A stretch of DNA of 64,000 nt, taken from assembly GCF_023617245.1 (NCBI RefSeq), contig NZ_CP067396.1:4526001-4590000 (forward strand), read 5' to 3'. The stretch's first letter is position 1; each line of letters starts with the position of its first letter. Shown here piece after piece: positions 58,657-64,000 of this stretch. The notes under the pieces are model-generated. The model ran no database searches, was not told the origin of the DNA, and was given only the letters and a program-made list of their open reading frames with translations. The translations under genes and the position numbers were made by a program. This stretch comes from Lysobacter enzymogenes (GTDB lineage Bacteria > Pseudomonadota > Gammaproteobacteria > Xanthomonadales > Xanthomonadaceae).

Positions 58657-58723
58657 CCGCCGCCTCGGTCCGCCGGCCGCCCTCCCCCCCAACGCGCTGA
58701 CCCGGTCAGCACAAAGGATCGAG

Positions 58724-59032
58724 ATGAGCAAGCACGACACCCGCACCCTGCGTCCGCGTTCGCTGGCCCTGGCGCTCAGCGCCGCATTCGCCGCCGTCCT
58801 GCTGGGCGCCTGCAAGCAGCCCGAGCAAGCGCCGCCGCCGGACCCGGCGGCCGGTCCGGTCGCGCCGGCCGATACCACCCCGCCTGCGGACGCCGGCGCG
58901 CCGCCGGCCGATATGCCGCCGCCGGCGGACACCCCGCCCGCCGATGCGCCGCCGGCCGACCCGGCGGCGACCGCGCCGCCGCCGGACGAAGGCCGCAACA
59001 AGGGACAGACCGAGACCCCGCCGAAGCAGTAG
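58724..59032 (+). CDS. Proline-rich lipoprotein
   Basis: A 102-residue protein with a lipoprotein signal (LALALSAAFAAVLLGAC, lipobox LGAC) and a mature region made almost entirely of Pro-Ala-Asp repeats (PPADMPPPADTPPADAPPAD). Likely a tethered periplasmic spacer; no domain or known function. AGGATCGAG precedes the ATG. It ends at an intrinsic terminator and may be co-transcribed with the EF-hand gene, 67 bp upstream. Confidence 0.75.
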   Translation: MSKHDTRTLRPRSLALALSAAFAAVLLGACKQPEQAPPPDPAAGPVAPADTTPPADAGAPPADMPPPADTPPADAPPADPAATAPPPDEGRNKGQTETPPKQ

Positions 59033-59054
59033 GCGACGCGAGGTTTCATGGCAA

Positions 59055-59080
59055 GGGCCGCCTTCGGGCGGCCTTTTTTT
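59055..59080 (+). terminator. Intrinsic terminator after the lipoprotein gene
   Basis: GGCCGCC, loop TTCG, GGCGGCC, then seven T residues. The 376 bp from here to the EIIA gene hold no recognisable gene. Confidence 0.9.
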
Positions 59081-59456
59081 GCCGGCGGCGGGCGAGCGAA
59101 CCGGCGTTCGCAGCCCGCCGGACGGGCGCGCCGCGTCGGGTCGGCGCGGACGCTACGGCCGCCCAGCTCCGCCGCGCTTGGCGCTACCCCGCTCCGGACG
59201 CGGCCTCATACCCGCTCCGCCGCGGAGATCTTCCCTCGCTGCGCTCATCGCACCGCTCCAGGCCGGCGCCCCGCATCAGCGCAAACCCGCCCATCGCAAC
59301 CGGCCCATTGCCGGCGCGTTCGCGCCGTTTGGCGCCCACGCCGCCGCGTTCGGCGCGCATCCGGCACGCACCGTCCCGCGCGCCCTCCCCTCCGCGGCCG
59401 CGGATCGACCGTTCGGGCGCTTCCGGCCTGTCACCGTGCTCTGTTAAGTTGGAGGC

Positions 59457-59849
59457 ATGTCCGTAGGCGTCCTTCTCATCACCCACACCGGAGTCGGCAG
59501 CGCGATGCTGCAGGTCGCCGGCCGTCTGTTGAATCCGCTGCCGCTGCGCGCCGAAGCGTTCGAAGTGCCCTTCGACGCCGACCTCGACCAGTTGCTGCCG
59601 CAGGCCAGCGCGGCGCTGCGCCGGGTCGACGGCGGCGACGGCGTGCTGCTGCTGACCGACCTGTACGGCGCCTCGCCGAGCAACCTCGCCGCGCGCGTGG
59701 CCCGGCTCGGCACGCCGGTGCGGCGGGTCTCGGCGCTGAACCTGCCGATGCTGCTGCGGGTGATGAACTACGCGGAACTGGACCTCGACCAATTGCCCGC
59801 GGTCGCCGCGGCCGGCGCCCGCAACGGCGTGCTGCACGACGACGCATGA
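59457..59849 (+). CDS. PTS EIIA (mannose/fructose-type) protein
   Basis: A 130-residue PTS EIIA-Man family protein with the active His at position 10 (LLITHTGVGSAML) and the LTDLYGASPSNLAAR segment. It has no fused EIIB and no EIIC/D is nearby, so it likely works in regulation rather than sugar transport. GGAGG precedes the ATG by a few bases. It begins the EIIA-HPr-EI gene group. Confidence 0.92.
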   Translation: MSVGVLLITHTGVGSAMLQVAGRLLNPLPLRAEAFEVPFDADLDQLLPQASAALRRVDGGDGVLLLTDLYGASPSNLAARVARLGTPVRRVSALNLPMLLRVMNYAELDLDQLPAVAAAGARNGVLHDDA

Positions 59850-59971
59850 TGCGGCGGCGTCGCCGCGACGCCGCCGTCTCGACAGGAAGCCCCTTGAACG
59901 CATGAAGCAAGCCGCAATACATCACTGCCGTCCGCGCACGCTGCGTTTGACCATTGCCTGAGGACCCCGAC

Positions 59972-60241
59972 ATGATCGAACGCGAACTCACCGTTTCCAA
60001 CCGACTGGGCCTGCACGCCCGCGCCACCGCCAAGCTGGTGCAGGTGCTGTCGGCCTTCCGCAGCAACGCCACGCTCACCGCCAAGGGCCGCGAGGTCAAC
60101 GCCAAGAGCATCATGGGCGTGATGCTGCTCGCCGCCGGCCAGGGCACCCACGTCAAACTGCGCGTCGACGGCGAGGACGAGGCCAACGCGGCCGAGGCCG
60201 TGGTCGCCCTGTTCGAACGCCGTTTCGACGAAGACAGCTGA
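59972..60241 (+). CDS. ptsH: HPr phosphocarrier protein
   Basis: An 89-residue HPr. The phosphocarrier His15 is in NRLGLHARATAK and the regulatory Ser46 in NAKSIMGVM is present, so it is a proper substrate of the HprK encoded 3.3 kb upstream. It passes phosphate from EI to the EIIA proteins PtsN and/or the EIIA-Man type. It ends 13 bp before the EI gene. Confidence 0.95.
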   Translation: MIERELTVSNRLGLHARATAKLVQVLSAFRSNATLTAKGREVNAKSIMGVMLLAAGQGTHVKLRVDGEDEANAAEAVVALFERRFDEDS

Positions 60242-60254
60242 GCCGGAGGCGCGG

Positions 60255-61964
60255 ATGCGGCAGGAATTCCATGGAGTCGGCGCATCGCGGGGCAGCGCGC
60301 TGGGGCGCGCCCGGGTACGGCTGCCGCATGCGCTGGAAGTCGCCGAGGAACGCATCGGCCGCGACCAGGTCGAGAGCGAACTGGCGCGGCTGCACGCGGC
60401 CATCGACACCGTCCGCGGCGAGATCCACGTCCTGCGCGAGCGCCTGCACGGCGCGCTCGCGCACGAGGTCGGCGAGTTCCTCGACCTGCACACCCTGCTG
60501 CTCGACGACCCGGAGCTGCTGCAGGGCCTGGACGCGCTGATCCGCACCGGCCACTACGCCGCCGATTACGCCCTGCGCCTGCAGCGCGACCGCATCGCCT
60601 CGGTGTTCGAGGCGATGGACGACGCGTATTTCCGCAGCCGCGTGGACGACATCGACCAGGTCATCGGCCGCATCCACGCCGCCCTGCACCGGCGCGACCA
60701 CGACACCCAGGGCGTGGCCGGCGAGATCCTGATCGCCGACAACGTCGCCCCGGCCGAACTGGCGCAGCTGCAGACGCAAGGGGTGATGGCGATCGTCACC
60801 TCCGCCGGCAGCGCGCTGTCGCACAGCGCGATCCTGGCGCGCAGCCTGCACCTGCCGCTGGTGGTGGGCACCGCGCAGGCGCTGCTGAAGATCAACGACG
60901 GCGACGCGGTGGTGGTCGACGGCGGCACCGGCACGGTGATCCTGGAACCCAACGCCGACGACCTGCGCGCGCACCGCGCGCGGGTGCGCGAGCTGGCGCG
61001 CGAGCGCAAGCAGCTGCACCGGTTGCGGCGCGAGCCGACCATCACCCTCGACGGCGTCGACATCAAGCTCTACGCCAACGCCGAATCGCGCGAGGACGTG
61101 GCCGAGGCGCACGCCCTCGGCGCCGCCGGCGTCGGCCTGTACCGCACCGAGTTCCTGTTCCTGCAGCGCCACGAGCTGCCCGACGAGGACGAACAGTTCC
61201 GCGCCTACCGCGACGTGGTGCTGGGCATGACCGGCCGCGTCGTCACCATCCGCACCCTCGACCTGGGCGCGGACAAGGCCGACAAGACCGGCCTGGCCCT
61301 GCGCGACGAACCCAATCCGGCGCTGGGCGTGCGCGGCGTGCGCTTGTCGATGGCGCGCGACGGCCTGCTGGAGACCCAGTTGCGCGCGATCCTGCGCGCG
61401 TCGGGCTACGGCCCGCTGCGGGTGCTGGTGCCGATGGTCAGCGCGACCGAAGAGATGCGCGCGGTGCGCGCCCTGCTCGACAAGGTCGCCGCCGACCTGC
61501 GCCGCGAAGGCCACGAGATCGCCGAGCGGGTGCCGCTGGGCGCGATGATCGAGGTGCCGGCCGCGGCGCTGGCGCTGCCGGCGTTCATCGGCGCGGTCGA
61601 TTTCCTGTCGATCGGCACCAACGACCTGGTCCAGTACCTGCTGGCGGTGGACCGCAACAACGAAGCGCTCGGCGACATGTACACGCCGCTGCATCCGGCG
61701 GTGCTGCGGGTGATCCGCGACGTGATCAAGCTGGCCAAGACGCGCGGCAAGCCGGTGGCGGTGTGCGGCGAGATGGCCGGCGACCCGGCGTTCGCGCCGC
61801 TGCTGCTGGCGCTGGGGCTGGAGGAATTCAGCCTGCACCCGGCCACGCTGCTGGAACTGCGCCGGGCGATCCGCGGGCTCAGCCTGGAACGCTTGCGCAA
61901 GCGCGCGCCGGCGCTGCTGCGCGCGCGCGACCGCGCCGGCATCGAGGCCTGGCTGCGCGCCTGA
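60255..61964 (+). CDS. ptsI: Phosphoenolpyruvate-protein phosphotransferase (EI)
   Basis: A 569-residue EI: N-terminal HPr-binding and phospho-His domains (GSALSHSAILARSLHLPLVV, His near residue 190), then the PEP-utilising barrel with GLYRTEFLFLQRHELPDEDE, NPALGVRGVRLSM and the C-terminal VCGEMAGDP cysteine. There is no N-terminal GAF domain, so it is the sugar-type EI (PtsI) length rather than PtsP. It starts at ATG 60255, 13 bp after ptsH. Confidence 0.93.
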   Translation: MRQEFHGVGASRGSALGRARVRLPHALEVAEERIGRDQVESELARLHAAIDTVRGEIHVLRERLHGALAHEVGEFLDLHTLLLDDPELLQGLDALIRTGHYAADYALRLQRDRIASVFEAMDDAYFRSRVDDIDQVIGRIHAALHRRDHDTQGVAGEILIADNVAPAELAQLQTQGVMAIVTSAGSALSHSAILARSLHLPLVVGTAQALLKINDGDAVVVDGGTGTVILEPNADDLRAHRARVRELARERKQLHRLRREPTITLDGVDIKLYANAESREDVAEAHALGAAGVGLYRTEFLFLQRHELPDEDEQFRAYRDVVLGMTGRVVTIRTLDLGADKADKTGLALRDEPNPALGVRGVRLSMARDGLLETQLRAILRASGYGPLRVLVPMVSATEEMRAVRALLDKVAADLRREGHEIAERVPLGAMIEVPAAALALPAFIGAVDFLSIGTNDLVQYLLAVDRNNEALGDMYTPLHPAVLRVIRDVIKLAKTRGKPVAVCGEMAGDPAFAPLLLALGLEEFSLHPATLLELRRAIRGLSLERLRKRAPALLRARDRAGIEAWLRA

Positions 61965-62146
61965 GCGCCGGCCGCCCCGCGCGCGGCCGACGCGCGGGCG
62001 CATGCGGCGGATGGCATCGCGCGTCTTCGGTTCGCATCGCGGCGCGGCGTTCCCGCGCCGACCGCAAATCCCGACCGCTGCGAGTCCCGCCGGCGGCGAG
62101 TCACGCCAGCCGCGCCGCCACGCATCGTCACTGGGCTTTGCCAGGG

Positions 62147-62168
62147 GCGCGGGCGATAATGCCCGCGC
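62147..62168 (+). promoter_or_regulatory. Hairpin overlapping a -10-like element before mgtE
   Basis: GCGCGGGC, loop GATAAT, GCCCGCGC. The loop itself reads as a good -10 hexamer, 65 bp before the mgtE ATG; alternatively the stem followed by TTTC could be a weak terminator for the PTS genes. No Mg2+ riboswitch was recognised in 61965-62225. Confidence 0.35.
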
Positions 62169-62225
62169 TTTCGCTCCCCTCGCCGGCTTCGTGGCCGCGC
62201 CCGTCCCCCTGCCAGGAAGTACCGC

Positions 62226-63587
62226 ATGGCCGAAGCCGTCCGCCACGACAAGACCGCACGTCAATTGCGCCTGCTTTCCGATGCGCTCGACAGCGGCCGT
62301 CTGGGGCCGGTTCGCCGCCTGGTCAACACCTTGTCCCCCGCCGAGATCGGCAACCTGCTCGAATCGCTGCCGCCGGGCAAGCGCCAGGTGGTGTGGGGCC
62401 TGGTCGATCCGGAAGACGACGGCGAGGTGTTGGTCCACGTCGGCGAGGAAGTGCGCGAAAGCCTGCTCGCGGACATGGACACCGACGAGATCGTCGCCGC
62501 GGTCGAGGACCTCGACATCGACGATCTGGCCGACCTGGTCGAGGATTTGCCCGATACGGTCATCGACGAAGTGCTCAAGTCGATGGACCGCGAGAACCGC
62601 GAGCGCCTGGAGCAGGTGCTGTCCTATCCCGAGGACACCGCCGGCCGTCTGATGAATCCCGACGTGGTGACGGTGCGCGCCGACACCACCATCGATGTGG
62701 TCCTGCGCTACCTGCGCCTGCGCGGCGAACTGCCCGAGCACACCGACCACCTGTACGTGGTCAGCCGCCGCCACCAATACCTGGGCCGCATCGCCCTGGC
62801 CGCGCTGCTGACCCACGAGCCCGGCACCGCGATCAACAAGCTGATCGACGACGAGCAACCGGCGATCGACGTCGGCGAGACCGCCGGCGAAGTCGCGCGC
62901 CAGTTCTCCGACCACGACTGGATCAGCGCGCCGGTGGTGGACGACAACAACATCCTGCTCGGCCGCATCACCATCGACGATGTGGTCGACATCATCCGCG
63001 AAGAGGCCGAACACCAGGCCTTGAGCGCGGCCGGCCTGGACGAGGACGAAGACCTGTTCAGCCCGGTCCGGCGCGCGTTCCGGCGCCGCCTGATCTGGCT
63101 CAGCGTCAACCTGTGCACCGCCTTCCTCGCCGCCAGCGTGGTCGGCCAGTTCGAAGACTCCATCGCCAAACTGGTCGCGCTGGCCGCGCTGATGCCGATC
63201 GTCGCCGGCATGGGCGGCAACGCCGGCACCCAGGTGCTGGCGCTGATGATCCGCGGCCTGGCCCTGGGCCAGATCGGCGCGTCCAACGTCGGCGTGCTGC
63301 TGCGCAAGGAACTCTCGGTGGCGCTGATCAACGGCCTGGTGCTCGGCATCGGCCTGGGCTTGATCGTGCTGATCTGGTTCCGCCAGCCGGGCCTGTCGTT
63401 CGTGATCGGCAGCGCGCTGACCATCAACCTGCTGACCGCCGCCACCGGCGGCGTGCTGGTGCCGATCACCCTCAAGCGCCTGGGCTTCGACCCGGCCCTG
63501 GCCGGCGGCGTGATCCTGACCACGCTGACCGACGTGATGGGGTTCTTGAGCTTCCTGGGGTTGGCGACGTTGATTTTGCTGCGCTGA
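62226..63587 (+). CDS. mgtE: Magnesium transporter MgtE
   Basis: A 453-residue MgtE. The cytosolic N domain (LLSDALDSGRLGPVRRLVNT, acidic VAAVEDLDIDDLADLVEDLP) is followed by a CBS pair (LMNPDVVTVRADTTIDVVL, LLGRITIDDVVDIIREE), a connecting helix, then about five membrane segments ending LSFLGLATLILLR. Mg2+ binding to the N and CBS domains closes the pore. The motif MPIVAGMGGNAGTQVLALMI identifies the channel-lining helix. Confidence 0.95.
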   Translation: MAEAVRHDKTARQLRLLSDALDSGRLGPVRRLVNTLSPAEIGNLLESLPPGKRQVVWGLVDPEDDGEVLVHVGEEVRESLLADMDTDEIVAAVEDLDIDDLADLVEDLPDTVIDEVLKSMDRENRERLEQVLSYPEDTAGRLMNPDVVTVRADTTIDVVLRYLRLRGELPEHTDHLYVVSRRHQYLGRIALAALLTHEPGTAINKLIDDEQPAIDVGETAGEVARQFSDHDWISAPVVDDNNILLGRITIDDVVDIIREEAEHQALSAAGLDEDEDLFSPVRRAFRRRLIWLSVNLCTAFLAASVVGQFEDSIAKLVALAALMPIVAGMGGNAGTQVLALMIRGLALGQIGASNVGVLLRKELSVALINGLVLGIGLGLIVLIWFRQPGLSFVIGSALTINLLTAATGGVLVPITLKRLGFDPALAGGVILTTLTDVMGFLSFLGLATLILLR

Positions 63588-63642
63588 GCGGTAGCGCGAA
63601 CCACTGGCGCGGGCCGGCCGCTTGCCGCCGCGTCGCCGCGGT

Positions 63643-64000
63643 TCACGGGGCGAATTTGGGCCCGTTCTTGCCAGGGTCGCCAGGATCGCGCGCAGGCTCC
63701 GGATGCATGATCGGCACTTGCTCGGACTGAGCAGCACTAATCGCGCCCACTTGTTGATAGCGCTGCTCCGCAGGAACCGAAAGCGCTTGCGCCGTAGGCA
63801 TGTGCGCGCGATTCGCATACGGGTCCGGCGATGCGTTGGGGCCCGCGCGGAAAAGATGCAGGATCTCGCCCTCGCCAAGCGGACCGCTCGCCTTGTTGAA
63901 CGCGAGCAGCGGAGCGTCCTCCAGGGTGAATCCCTTTTCCTTGGCCATCGCCAAGGCGCTGGCGGTTAATCGTTCGCTCCGGTCGTCCCAGGTTTTTCCG
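63643..64000 (-). CDS. Putative XVIPCD-type type IV secretion effector, C-terminal part (right-truncated)
   Basis: The frame is open to the window edge (GKTWDDRSERLTASALAMAK visible at the edge), so only the last 118 residues are seen. The segment ERLTASALAMAKEKGF, then LHLFRAGPNASPDPYANRAH and MPTAQALSVPAEQRYQQV, matches the pattern of the XVIPCD secretion domain (an A-x-A-x-L-A-x-x-x-G start, LF-x-x-x-G-P, TAQA-x-x-x-P-x-E-Q). This domain delivers Xanthomonadales antibacterial T4SS effectors. The toxin domain and any immunity gene lie outside or are not recognised; the 55 bp between its stop and mgtE hold no gene. Confidence 0.6.
   Translation of the reverse strand, partial: GKTWDDRSERLTASALAMAKEKGFTLEDAPLLAFNKASGPLGEGEILHLFRAGPNASPDPYANRAHMPTAQALSVPAEQRYQQVGAISAAQSEQVPIMHPEPARDPGDPGKNGPKFAP

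Noticed and set aside
61965..62225. Mg2+ riboswitch in the mgtE leader
   Set aside because: Only one short hairpin is visible; no M-box-like multi-helix arrangement.
60153..63878. A 1241-codon open frame on the minus strand opposite ptsH, ptsI and mgtE
   Set aside because: Antisense to three well-supported genes; long open frames opposite genes are expected at this G+C content, and its product is low-complexity His/Gln/Ala/Arg-rich with no domain.

Overview
The window is GC-rich chromosomal DNA (about 70 % G+C, strong G/C bias at third codon positions) from a gammaproteobacterium of the Xanthomonadaceae, most likely Lysobacter or a close relative. This rests on the fused CysNC, the rpoN-hpf-ptsN-hprK-rapZ-EIIA-HPr-EI-mgtE order, the hda / AI-2E permease / DUF2066 / purM block, dense REP-like intergenic palindromes, and a right-edge gene whose tail resembles the XVIPCD signal of Xanthomonadales type IV secretion effectors. 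No rRNA, tRNA, CRISPR array or phage was seen.

Layout. 1-4.9 kb: end of a sulfite-reductase-type flavoprotein, hutD, a secreted helix-hairpin-helix protein, an M20 peptidase and a small membrane stress protein. 5.1-17.3 kb: assimilatory sulfate reduction and cysteine synthesis (cysD-cysNC on the minus strand; cysJ, cysI, cysH, then cysG and cysK on the plus strand; cysB in between). 17.8-20.7 kb: MurNAc recycling (amgK-murU), then kptA next to a macrodomain gene, two steps that could handle the same ADP-ribose product. 22.9-27.3 kb: hda, an AI-2E-type permease and a DUF2066 gene, divergent from purM.

27.3-44.8 kb is an accessory interval between purM and purN. It has small membrane proteins and a DUF4259 gene, then a scattered set of phosphonate-type genes: a phosphonatase-like hydrolase, a DUF5690 carrier and a TIGR03364 FAD oxidase (one operon), a PhnF-like repressor divergent from an orphan phnM, and a TonB-dependent receptor. 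A 13-bp sequence, CACTAGACAGGTC, lies 81-92 bp before the start codons of the hydrolase, phnM and receptor genes. I read it as a shared PhnF operator that ties them into one predicted uptake and catabolic regulon without C-P lyase. Between these genes sit two secreted proteins of unknown function and a TPR-membrane-PAS sensor-like protein.

Two copies of a long inverted-repeat intergenic element (about 20.85-22.82 kb and 40.13-42.07 kb) each carry a different IS30-family insertion, next to different hairpins of the same element.

44.8-64 kb is housekeeping: purN, two DUF3108 genes, murA, a BolA-type gene, kdsD-kdsC-lptC-lptA-lptB (Kdo and LPS transport), rpoN, hpf, ptsN, hprK, rapZ, a 124-bp tandem array of REP pairs, two small exported proteins, EIIA-HPr-EI (a regulatory PTS with no sugar permease in view) and mgtE. 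The window ends inside the putative type IV effector gene.
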